Positions 49,774-57,511 of a stretch of 64,000 nucleotides of DNA are shown here, piece after piece. Numbering within the stretch: the first letter of the stretch is position 1; every line of letters begins with the position of its first letter. The stretch covers positions 1 to 64,000 of the forward strand of contig CAMCFN010000007.1 in the NCBI GenBank assembly GCA_945874145.1, in the 5' to 3' direction. Origin of the DNA: Akkermansia muciniphila (GTDB lineage Bacteria > Verrucomicrobiota > Verrucomicrobiia > Limisphaerales > SXTU01). A model generated the notes under the pieces. It was not told where the DNA came from. It saw only the letters and a list, made by a program, of their open reading frames with translations, and did no database searches. Both the position numbers and the translations under genes were made by a program.

Positions 49774-52338
49774 TTATTCCTTAGTGACGACTTCATCCAA
49801 GTTTAGCAGCAGGCTACAGAGCCCAGTCCATGCGGCGTGCGCGGTGGCACCAAGCTTATCGCTGCGCTTGGATTCACCGACGGCGAGGAGTTTCGCGGCG
49901 GCTTCAATGTCGCTGGCGTATTGCATTCGCAGGCGGGAGAGGCTGGCGGTGAGCACTTGTTTCTCCATGAGGCTCGGTTTGCGTGCTGTTGCGAGCCGGA
50001 AGGCTAGGTCAAGCCGAGCGTCGTCCGTCGTGTCGCCAGTGAGCAAGACGCGCTCCGCCATCGCGCGGGCGGCTTCGACGTAGGTGATGTCGTTGAGCGT
50101 GGCGAGGGCGTGAAGTGGCGTGTTCGTGCGCGGGGATTTCACGGCGCAGTTCTGGCGGGTGGCCACGTCGAAGAAAACCGTCGGGCCAACGATGCGCCGC
50201 CAGAAGACATAAACGCTGCGGCGGTAGAGCGCGTCGCCGTGGTCTTGCACATACTTCTTGTTGCCGAAGGTGGCGTCTTCCCAGATGCCGGTGGGCTGAT
50301 AGGTCTTCACGGCCGGGCCGCCGAGCTTCTCGGCGAGCAGGCCGCTGGCGGCGAGCGCTTGGTCGCGTAGCATCCATGAGGGCATCCGATAGCGCGGGCC
50401 ACGAGCGAGGAGGCGGTTCTCGGGGTCGAGCTGATAGAGCGTGTCCGAGCCGGTCCGCTTCCGCGCGTCGGCTGCGAGCAGCGAGTCTTTCGAGGACTGC
50501 CGGTAAGTCGCACTGGTCACGATTGTGCGGATGAGTTGCTTCACGTTCCAGCCGGTGCGGACGAACTCGGTCGCGAGCCAGTCGAGCAGTTCGGGATGCG
50601 ACGGCTTCTCACCCTGCACGCCGAAGTCCTCGGAAGTCTTCACGAGGCCGGTGCCGAAGAACTGCTGCCAGAAGCGGTTCACCGTGACGCGGGCGGTGAG
50701 CGGGTTTTCCGGCGCGACGAGCCAGCGGGCAAGGTCGAGCCTGTTGGTGGGGGATTGGGTCTGGCGTCTGGCGTCTGGCGTCTGGAGCGCAGCGGGGAAC
50801 GCCGCCGTGGTCTTCTCGCCGAGCTTGTTGTAGGTGCCGCGCACGAGCATGAAGGTGTCGCGGGGCTTGGCCATGTCCTCCATCACCATCACGCGCGGGA
50901 TGGCTTTGTTGAAGTCGTCGCGGGTCTCCAGCGCCTTCACCAAGTCCGCCAGCGCCTTGCCGTAATCGTGCGGCTCCTTCGTGCCGTGGAACTTCGCGAG
51001 GCTACGGAGCTGCGTGAGGTTGCGCGCCGCGCCCTTCTGTTTCAGCGCCGCGAAGGCTTCGGCTGGGAACGTCTTGGCGTCCGGGGTGTCGGAAGAAGGC
51101 TTGCCCTCGGGGCGCGGGAACACCGTGAGTTCAAGCGTGTCCACCGCCTCGCCGAGGCGCTTCACGTCGTCGGCGAGCTGCTTCAACTTCGCCGTCTGCT
51201 CCGGTGTCGTGAAGTCCATGACCGGCGCGGTCTGCGGGCTGCCGCCGCCGCCGGTGATGGGCGTCTGGTTGAAGAACGCGACGAGGCCGTAGTAGTCGCG
51301 CATCGTGTAGGCATCGAACTTGTGGTCGTGGCAGCGCGTGCAATTCATCGTCGCGGCGAGCCAGACGGTGCCGACGGTCTCGGCCTGCTCGAAGAGATAC
51401 TCGATGCGGTTCTCCTCCGCGATGCGCCCGCCCTCGCCGTTAATCATGTGGTTGCGCACGAAACCGGTCGCGAGCTTCTGCTCGCGCGTGGCGTCCGGGA
51501 GCAAGTCGCCGGCGAGCTGCCAGACTGTGAACTGGTCATACGGGAGGTTGTCGTTGAACGCCTTCACCGCCCAGTCGCGCCACGGCCACATCGTGCGCTC
51601 CTGGTCGCCTTGGTAGCCGTTGGAGTCCGCGTAACGCGCGGCGTCGAGCCACTCCCAGACCATGCGTTCGCCGTAGCGCGGGCTGGCGAGCAGGCGGTCC
51701 ACGACGGCCTCGTAAGCCTTGGGCGACGTGTCGGCGAGGAAAGCATCCACCTCGGCGGGCGTGGGCGGCAGGCCGGTGAGGTCGAGCGTGACGCGGCGGA
51801 TGAGCGTCTCGCGCGGGGCTTCGGGCGAGGGGCGGAGGCCGTCCTTCGCGAGGCGCGCGGCGATGAAGGAATCGAGGGAATTGCGAATTGCGAATTGCGA
51901 ACTGCGAATCGTCGGGACGGGCGGTCTGGTTGGCGGCGTGAACGCCCAGTGCGTCGCGTGGTTCGCGCCGGAGTCAATCCACCGGCGCACGGTTTCAATC
52001 TGTGCAGGCGTGAGTGCCTTCTTGCTCTTCGGCGGCGGCATCAAGTCGTCCGACTTCTTCGTGACAAGGCGTTTGAAAAGTTCGCTCGCCGTGGCCTTGC
52101 CGGGGATGACGACGGGCTTTTGCGAGCGGAGCAGGCCGTCCTTTGTGTCGAGGCGCAGCTTGGCCTCGCGGGTTTTCTCGTCCGGGCCGTGGCAGTGGAA
52201 GCAGTTCTCCGAGAGGATGGGCAACACCTCGCGGTTGAAGTCCACAGCCTTGGTCGCGGGCGCAGCGAGGGCGGGGGACGCTGCCATGAAGGCGGCGAGC
52301 ACTAGCAGGCACCGACGGAAGTGGGCGAGTGGGGTCAT
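49774..52338 (-). CDS. DUF1549/DUF1553 protein with N-terminal cytochrome c-like (PSCyt1) domain, second copy
   Basis: The 854-residue product has a signal peptide ([15 protein letters not shown]), heme motif CFHCH, the DUF1549 region from [11 protein letters not shown] with [15 protein letters not shown], and C-terminal DUF1553 ([43 protein letters not shown]). It is a paralogue of the protein at 5482-7962, with the same domain order and size. No DUF1501 gene is adjacent; a pentapeptide-repeat gene follows instead. Two heptamer arrays lie in its coding sequence: one in the linker before DUF1549 (51878-51912), at the same protein position as in the paralogue, and one at the start of DUF1553 (50754-50786). 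The function of this export-linked family is not established. Confidence 0.92.
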   Translation of the reverse strand: MTPLAHFRRCLLVLAAFMAASPALAAPATKAVDFNREVLPILSENCFHCHGPDEKTREAKLRLDTKDGLLRSQKPVVIPGKATASELFKRLVTKKSDDLMPPPKSKKALTPAQIETVRRWIDSGANHATHWAFTPPTRPPVPTIRSSQFAIRNSLDSFIAARLAKDGLRPSPEAPRETLIRRVTLDLTGLPPTPAEVDAFLADTSPKAYEAVVDRLLASPRYGERMVWEWLDAARYADSNGYQGDQERTMWPWRDWAVKAFNDNLPYDQFTVWQLAGDLLPDATREQKLATGFVRNHMINGEGGRIAEENRIEYLFEQAETVGTVWLAATMNCTRCHDHKFDAYTMRDYYGLVAFFNQTPITGGGGSPQTAPVMDFTTPEQTAKLKQLADDVKRLGEAVDTLELTVFPRPEGKPSSDTPDAKTFPAEAFAALKQKGAARNLTQLRSLAKFHGTKEPHDYGKALADLVKALETRDDFNKAIPRVMVMEDMAKPRDTFMLVRGTYNKLGEKTTAAFPAALQTPDARRQTQSPTNRLDLARWLVAPENPLTARVTVNRFWQQFFGTGLVKTSEDFGVQGEKPSHPELLDWLATEFVRTGWNVKQLIRTIVTSATYRQSSKDSLLAADARKRTGSDTLYQLDPENRLLARGPRYRMPSWMLRDQALAASGLLAEKLGGPAVKTYQPTGIWEDATFGNKKYVQDHGDALYRRSVYVFWRRIVGPTVFFDVATRQNCAVKSPRTNTPLHALATLNDITYVEAARAMAERVLLTGDTTDDARLDLAFRLATARKPSLMEKQVLTASLSRLRMQYASDIEAAAKLLAVGESKRSDKLGATAHAAWTGLCSLLLNLDEVVTKE
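50754..50786 (-). repeat. heptamer tandem array (CTGGCGT) inside coding sequence
   Basis: Three perfect CTGGCGT units at 50761-50781 are flanked by a related ATTGGGT (50754-50760) and a partial CTGGA. On the minus strand they encode the [11 protein letters not shown] linker immediately before [10 protein letters not shown] of DUF1553. The paralogue has a shorter unrelated linker (APADREP) there. Confidence 0.85.
51878..51912 (-). repeat. heptamer tandem array (GAATTGC)5 inside coding sequence
   Basis: Five 7-bp units run from 51878 to 51912: three GAATTGC, then GAACTGC and GAATCGT. On the minus strand they encode [11 protein letters not shown] between the cytochrome domain and DUF1549. The array has the same unit length, copy number and protein position as the array at 5899-5933, but a different unit sequence. 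Confidence 0.85.
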
Positions 52339-52500
52339 CTTGATTCAGGATTTGGCCGCGAGTGTAGCGGGGTAGCCTGCGCTTGAAACGCCGAAATTAT
52401 CAACGGGGCGGGTGCCGATGTCGAGGGGTGCTCCACTGATGGCAGCCCCTGCTTTTGCGTGTGCATTTTCGTTTGCGGTGTGTTTTCCTCCGCGCCCGAT

Positions 52501-53679
52501 ATGCGTCTGCCGCCCCAGTTTCAGCATGAGTTCGTCGCAGAATTTAAGCGTGAACCGCTCATTGTGTTGCGCGCTATTTGCGATCTCACCGGCGAGGAAG
52601 GGCTGGCCTGGATCGCCTGTGACGGTTTCGTGTTGGCTTGTTTCTCGAAGCCTGCGGGTGGTGAGTTCACGCGGCACACGTTCCGGATTGCGGAAGCAAC
52701 CGTGTTGGAGCTGGGCGTGGAGGAGCAGGTTGTAGCCGGGAGGAAAGCTGAACAGGCGGAGGCGAACATGCTGCTGCTGCACGCCCGGTTTCCGGAAATG
52801 GAGTTCGTTGTGCGTTTGCCCGCCAGCGAGGAAGCCTCGCTCCAGAAGTTGGTCGAACTGCTGCCGTCGATCGATTCGGTGAACACCGTGCGCCCCCCGG
52901 CCTCGCTCACCCCTCACCTCTGCTGCGCCGCGGCTGTTTACGCGTTTGCGCAGGCCGATGGCGAGCTGCCCAAGGAGGAGCTGGACTGGGTTGTGGCGCG
53001 TTTCGGCAACCAGCAGTCCTTCCGTCGCGGGGGCGCCTGGTTGCTCAAGCATGGTTTCGCCAAACTGCTCGTTGAAGCGGCCACACTGCTGACTCTGGGC
53101 CAGCGGGAATCCTTGGTGGTGAACCTGTTGGACTTGGGTTTTTGCGACAGCCGCTTGACCAGCCAAGAACGCACCATGCTGGAGGAATGGCAGCAGCTGG
53201 CCGGGATGTCCGTCGAGTGCTATCAGCGGTGCTTTGACACCCTCGTGGCGGCCGCTTCGCTGGGTAGCTTGGTGCGCGAGACGGCCGCCGGGCCTGAAAC
53301 GACCGGGCTGAATCTATTGTGCGCTGGACTGCTGGGGGTGGTGCAGCACCGGCCGGAGACGGCAGAGCGTCGCATCAAGGCCCTGGAGCGGCGGGTGCAT
53401 TCCACCGATGCCATCAATAGCGGACAAACCTACCTCGAACAGATCGGCCCGGAAGGGCTGGTAACTGCGATGCTGGAGCTGCTGGACCCCGCGCAGCGAC
53501 GTTGTGTGTTGGCAAACGTGATGGATGAGGCCTTCCAAGGTGGGGCGTTCACCGTCGAAGTGGCGAACTACGTGCGGCTGGTGAGTGACGGGCTGGGCGT
53601 CAGCGCCGTTGATTTCGAGACCGATCTGGCCCTGTTTCGCCAGTTGGGAGCCCCGGAATTATTCCGGGAAACAACTTAG
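52501..53679 (+). CDS. TerB-like domain protein of unknown function
   Basis: The 392-residue protein has an N-terminal alpha/beta part (residues 1-115) and a helical remainder containing two TerB-like stretches: one near CCAAAVYAFAQADGELPKEELDWVVARF and one near RCVLANVMDEAFQGGAFTVEVANYVRLVSDGLGVS, each with the acidic A.aDG/E pattern and paired helices of the tellurite-resistance TerB fold. There is no signal peptide. TerB domains occur in stress and phage-response settings, but no ter gene is nearby. The ATG at 52501 is chosen because the frame before it (CIFVCGVFSSAPD) is not protein-like. It is divergent from the DUF1549 gene and 98 bases upstream of scpA. Confidence 0.55.
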   Translation: MRLPPQFQHEFVAEFKREPLIVLRAICDLTGEEGLAWIACDGFVLACFSKPAGGEFTRHTFRIAEATVLELGVEEQVVAGRKAEQAEANMLLLHARFPEMEFVVRLPASEEASLQKLVELLPSIDSVNTVRPPASLTPHLCCAAAVYAFAQADGELPKEELDWVVARFGNQQSFRRGGAWLLKHGFAKLLVEAATLLTLGQRESLVVNLLDLGFCDSRLTSQERTMLEEWQQLAGMSVECYQRCFDTLVAAASLGSLVRETAAGPETTGLNLLCAGLLGVVQHRPETAERRIKALERRVHSTDAINSGQTYLEQIGPEGLVTAMLELLDPAQRRCVLANVMDEAFQGGAFTVEVANYVRLVSDGLGVSAVDFETDLALFRQLGAPELFRETT

Positions 53680-53777
53680 CCGCATCCATCGGGCAACCCC
53701 GGCGGTGAAAGCGTTGCCAAAGCGCGCGCGGCTCCCTTAGAGTCAGCCGTCCCGTGCATGAGAACACGGGCAGCGAA

Positions 53778-54575
53778 ATGTCCGAATTCAAAGTCCAATT
53801 TGAGATCTTCGAGGGGCCGCTCGATTTGCTCCTTTACCTCGTCAAGAAGGAGGAGGTGGACATTTATGAGGTCAATCTCACCAAACTCGCGACGGAGTTT
53901 ATCGCTTACGTGGACCTTTTGCGCGAGCTGGACTTGGACATCGCCGGCGATTTCCTCGTGATGGCCTCCACTCTCATGTATATCAAGAGTCGTGAGCTGT
54001 TGCCGAAGGAGCAGCAGGCGGTCGTGGAGGGTGAGGAGGAGGGCGAGGATCCGCGCTGGGAACTCATCCGCCAGCTCGTCGAATACAAGAAGTTCAAGGA
54101 TGCTGCCAGCGGCCTACAGGTGATGGAGGCCACGCAGGAAAACGTCTATCGCCGCACGGCTCCTAAAATGGAGTTCGACCCTCCGGCGGCACGCCCCCAA
54201 GTCTCCATTTTCGACTTGGTCAATGCGGTCAACGTCATCCTCAAGCGCTTCACCCAGGCGGATACGCGTGACATCTTTGAGGACAAGTGGACCGTCAGCG
54301 AAAAGATCGAGACCATCGTCAACCTGATCCAAGCGCGTTCGAACGTGAAGTTTTCCGAGCTGTTTGCTGCGGCCACCAGCCGCACCGAGGTCGTCGTGAC
54401 GTTCTTGGCCATGCTGGAGCTGATTCGGCTCAAGCAGATCGTCATCGCCCAGCCAGAGACCTTCGCGGAGATCGAGATTTCCAAGGCTCCCCCCCAGCCG
54501 GCCACACCGCCAGCCGAACCGGCCGCAGAAACGCCAACTGAACCCGCTCCGGAGCTGAATCTCCGAATGAACTAG
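53778..54575 (+). CDS. scpA: segregation and condensation protein A (kleisin)
   Basis: The 265-residue protein begins FKVQFEIFEGPLDLLLYLVKKEEVDIYEV, the ScpA signature, with LDLDIAGDFLVMASTLMYIKSRELLP following, and a C-terminal winged-helix segment (FSELFAAATSRTEVVVTFLAMLELIRLKQI) that contacts the SMC head. A Pro/Ala/Glu-rich tail of about 40 residues is extra to the compact family length. ScpA bridges the two SMC heads in the condensin complex that compacts and segregates the chromosome. scpB starts 1 base after its stop. The ATG at 53778 is preferred over a GTG 24 bases upstream. Confidence 0.95.
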   Translation: MSEFKVQFEIFEGPLDLLLYLVKKEEVDIYEVNLTKLATEFIAYVDLLRELDLDIAGDFLVMASTLMYIKSRELLPKEQQAVVEGEEEGEDPRWELIRQLVEYKKFKDAASGLQVMEATQENVYRRTAPKMEFDPPAARPQVSIFDLVNAVNVILKRFTQADTRDIFEDKWTVSEKIETIVNLIQARSNVKFSELFAAATSRTEVVVTFLAMLELIRLKQIVIAQPETFAEIEISKAPPQPATPPAEPAAETPTEPAPELNLRMN

Positions 54576-54576
54576 C

Positions 54577-55317
54577 ATGGAACTTAAAGCCATCATTGAG
54601 GCGATTCTCTTCAACTCCCAGAAGCCGCTGAGCCCGAAAGAGCTTCGCGACGTGTTTTCACAGACGGCCGAAAACTCCGAGGAGCCATTCATCAAGGGAT
54701 TGAAAAAGATCAAGGACGAGGAGCTCATCGCCGCACTGGAGGTGCTAGTCCAAGAGCATGAGGCCTCCGGGCGGACTTTTCGCATCGTCTGCGTGGCCGG
54801 GGCGTGGCAATTCGTCAGCCAACCAGAATTCGCGCCGTGGATTAAGACCTTGGTCGGTGAGAAAAGCCGCCCGGGGCGACTCTCCCAGCCCGCGCTCGAA
54901 ACGCTGGCCATCATCGCCTACCGCCAACCCATTACGCGCGCGGAGATTGAACAGATTCGCGGCGTCGCCGTGGATGGCGTGATGCAGACTTTGCTGGAAC
55001 GCGGCATCGTGGAGCAGAGCGGTCGGGCTGAAGTGGTGGGCCGCCCCGCGCTCTATGGCACCACGCCGCAGTTCTTGGAGTATTTTGGCCTGCGCAGTCT
55101 GGAGGGCCTTCCCGCCGCCGATGAGTTGCGCAAGATTCCCGTCAAGAAACCGGAGGCGCTTCTTACCGCCGATGCCGGTTTGGCCACCGTGCCGCCGGAA
55201 CAGTTGGCGCTTCAGGAGCCGGCCGGTCGGGAAAGGGTGCCCACGGAAACTGAGCCGCCCGAACCCCGGGCAACCACGCCTCTCGAACCGCCTGCTGAGT
55301 CTTCCCCCCGCGCTTGA
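54577..55317 (+). CDS. scpB: segregation and condensation protein B
   Basis: The 246-residue protein begins KAIIEAILFNSQKPLSPKELRDVF and contains the second winged-helix domain LSQPALETLAIIAYRQPITRAEIEQIRGVAVDGVMQTLLERGIVEQSGR, then YGTTPQFLEYFGLRSLEGLP, all standard ScpB features. ScpB binds ScpA as a dimer and regulates SMC. It has an extended disordered C-terminus (about 60 residues, Pro/Glu-rich) compared with typical ScpB. It follows scpA by 1 base and precedes pheA with almost no gap, so the three genes probably share a transcript. Confidence 0.95.
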   Translation: MELKAIIEAILFNSQKPLSPKELRDVFSQTAENSEEPFIKGLKKIKDEELIAALEVLVQEHEASGRTFRIVCVAGAWQFVSQPEFAPWIKTLVGEKSRPGRLSQPALETLAIIAYRQPITRAEIEQIRGVAVDGVMQTLLERGIVEQSGRAEVVGRPALYGTTPQFLEYFGLRSLEGLPAADELRKIPVKKPEALLTADAGLATVPPEQLALQEPAGRERVPTETEPPEPRATTPLEPPAESSPRA

Positions 55318-55328
55318 GCACCTCGCCC

Positions 55329-56390
55329 ATGACCATTCCTGAACACCGCAAGGCCATCGATGCGCTCGACGCCAAACTCGTTGAGTTGCTGAACGAGCGC
55401 ACCAAGCATGTGCTTGGCATTGGTGAGGCCAAGCGCAAGGCCGGCGAGGAAATCTACGTCCCGTCCCGGGAACGCCAGGTCTTCCAGCGCGTCTGCAAGC
55501 ACAACTCCGGTCCCATCACCGACGCCTCCCTCCGTGCCATCTACCGCGAAATCATGTCCAGTGCGCTCGCGTTGGAGAAGTCCATGACCATCGCCTACCT
55601 CGGGCCTGAGGCGACCTTCACCCATCAGGCGGCCATCCAGCGTTTCGGCTCCAGCCTGCTGTATGCGGCGCAGAAGACGATTGCGGATGTCTTCAATGAG
55701 GTCGCTAAAGGCCGCGCCGACTACGGCGTCGTGCCCGTCGAGAATTCTACCGAAGGCGTCGTTACACACACGCTCGACATGTTCGTGGACAGCGACTTGA
55801 AGATTGTTTCGCAGATCGTTCTCCCCATCTCGCACTGCCTCGTCAGCAAGTCGCGCCGCGACCGCATCAAGAAGCTCTACGTCCATCCGCAGTCGCTCGC
55901 GCAGTGCCGTGCTTGGGTTCACAAAAATCTTGCTGGTGCGGAAATCGTGGAGACCTCCTCCAATGCCCGCAGTGCCGAGTTGACAGCGCAGGAAAAGCAT
56001 TCCGCCGCCATCGCCGGCCTGCTCGCCGCCGAGAAATACGGCGTGCCCGTGCTGGAGCACGACATTCAGGACAATGCCGCCAACGCCACGCGCTTCCTCG
56101 TGCTGGGCCGCAAGTGCAGCCCGCCCACCGGCCACGACCGCACCAGCCTCATGTTCAGCATCGCGGACGAAGTCGGCGCACTGCACCGCGCGCTCGCACC
56201 CTTCCGCAAGTTCCGCCTGAACATGACCAAGATTGAAAGCCGCCCCAGCAAACGCCGCGCGTGGGAGTACTTCTTCTTCGTGGACTGCGACGGCCACTCC
56301 AGCGAAGGCAAAGTGGCCCGCGCCATCACGCAGCTCGCCGCCCAATGCAGCTTCGTGAAAGTGCTCGGCTCCTACCCGAACGCGGAGTGA
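55329..56390 (+). CDS. pheA: bifunctional chorismate mutase/prephenate dehydratase
   Basis: The 353-residue protein has an AroQ-type chorismate mutase domain (residues about 1-90: IPEHRKAIDALDAKLVELLNERTKHVLGIGEAKR, with the helical active-site Arg and Lys), the prephenate dehydratase domain (MTIAYLGPEATFTHQAA and VPVENSTEGVVTHTLD) and an ACT regulatory domain near the end (SLMFSIADEVGALHRALAPF... ESRPSKRRAWEYFFFVD). It converts chorismate to phenylpyruvate for phenylalanine synthesis, with probable feedback by phenylalanine through the ACT domain. ATG 55329 is used; a TTG at 55314 overlapping the scpB stop would add five residues and translational coupling. Confidence 0.95.
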   Translation: MTIPEHRKAIDALDAKLVELLNERTKHVLGIGEAKRKAGEEIYVPSRERQVFQRVCKHNSGPITDASLRAIYREIMSSALALEKSMTIAYLGPEATFTHQAAIQRFGSSLLYAAQKTIADVFNEVAKGRADYGVVPVENSTEGVVTHTLDMFVDSDLKIVSQIVLPISHCLVSKSRRDRIKKLYVHPQSLAQCRAWVHKNLAGAEIVETSSNARSAELTAQEKHSAAIAGLLAAEKYGVPVLEHDIQDNAANATRFLVLGRKCSPPTGHDRTSLMFSIADEVGALHRALAPFRKFRLNMTKIESRPSKRRAWEYFFFVDCDGHSSEGKVARAITQLAAQCSFVKVLGSYPNAE

Positions 56391-56537
56391 GGTGAGGGTG
56401 GTTTTTCACCGCGCGAAATGAGGTGATGCCGCGCCCGCGAGCGGTTGGAGGTGTTGAAACTGTGCTGGTCACGGGCAAAATTCGCGTGAATCCATCCTAA
56501 GGTCCGCAATTCAAACCGCCCAATCAGAAAGCCAATT

Positions 56538-57428
56538 ATGCACACCACTCGCCGCTCGTTTCTCACTCGCGCTTCCGCCCTTGGCACCCTCGCGGTCGCT
56601 GCCTCTGCCGCCACACCGGCTCCTGCCCTCAAGACCGGCATGAAGTTTTCGCGCCCGGCGAAGATGAAGCTCGGCACGGTCACCTACAACCTCGCCAAGG
56701 ATTGGGATGTTGCCACCATCATCAAGCATTGCACCGAGGCCAAGTTCGAGGGCGTCGAACTTCGCACCACCCACGCGCACAAGGTCGAGGTCAGCCTCAG
56801 CAAGGCCGAACGCGCCGAGGTGCGGAAGCGGTTCAAGGATTCGCCCGTCGAGCTGATGAGCCTGGGCAGTGCCTTCGATTATCACACGACAGATCAGGCC
56901 AAGTTGAGGAAAGATATTGAGGCCACCAAGGAATACCTCGTTTTGGCAAAGGACGTCGGGGCCACCGGCGTGAAAGTCCGGCCGAATGGGCTGCCCAAGG
57001 AAGTTCCGGTCGAGAAGACGCTCGAACAAATCGGCCGCTCGCTGCGTGAGCTGGGCCAGTTTGCGGAGGCCCACGGTCAGCAGATCCGCGTCGAAGTGCA
57101 TGGCCGCGGGACTGAGCTGCTGCCCCACATCAAGACCATGATGGAGGTGGCGAACCACAAGCTGGTGGGCGTCTGCTGGAACTGCAATCCCACCGACCTC
57201 GATGGCGAAGGGTTCGATCACAACTTCGATCTGGTGAAGGACAAGATCTTCACCGTCCACATGCGCGATTTGTCGTTGGAGGACTACCCCTTCCGCCGCT
57301 TGCTCACGCGGCTCAACGAGATTGGCTACCAAGGTTATTGCCTGGCGGAAATTCCCGACAGCAAGGAGCCGGTGCGGCTGATGCAATACTATCGCAGCCT
57401 CTGGTTGGCATATCAGAACTTGCTCTAG
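56538..57428 (+). CDS. Tat-exported sugar phosphate isomerase/epimerase-like TIM-barrel protein
   Basis: The 296-residue protein has a Tat leader at its start (TTRRSFLTRASALGTLAVAASAA) and then an AP-endonuclease/xylose-isomerase-like TIM barrel: LGTVTYNLAKDWDVATIIKHC, FEGVELRTTHAHKVEV, ATGVKVRPNG, IRVEVHGRGTELLP, VGVCWNCNPTDLDG, KDKIFTVHMRDL and YQGYCLAEIPDS. Strand ends with E, N and H residues could hold a divalent metal. Such exported barrels are common in Verrucomicrobia and Planctomycetes next to Gfo/Idh/MocA enzymes in sugar or inositol degradation; no such partner is adjacent here. The substrate is unknown. It starts 147 bases after pheA. Confidence 0.85.
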   Translation: MHTTRRSFLTRASALGTLAVAASAATPAPALKTGMKFSRPAKMKLGTVTYNLAKDWDVATIIKHCTEAKFEGVELRTTHAHKVEVSLSKAERAEVRKRFKDSPVELMSLGSAFDYHTTDQAKLRKDIEATKEYLVLAKDVGATGVKVRPNGLPKEVPVEKTLEQIGRSLRELGQFAEAHGQQIRVEVHGRGTELLPHIKTMMEVANHKLVGVCWNCNPTDLDGEGFDHNFDLVKDKIFTVHMRDLSLEDYPFRRLLTRLNEIGYQGYCLAEIPDSKEPVRLMQYYRSLWLAYQNLL

Positions 57429-57511
57429 TCAGTCCTGACCGTGGCGGTCGTGGGTGAAAACTGGGATTGCCAGTTGGGCTCTGGCTTTTATCCTGCGCGC
57501 ATCCCATCCCG

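Noticed and set aside
50536-52305. 589-aa plus-strand frame antisense to the second DUF1549 gene
   Set aside because: Composition is typical of an antisense shadow, and the minus-strand protein has recognised domains along the whole length.
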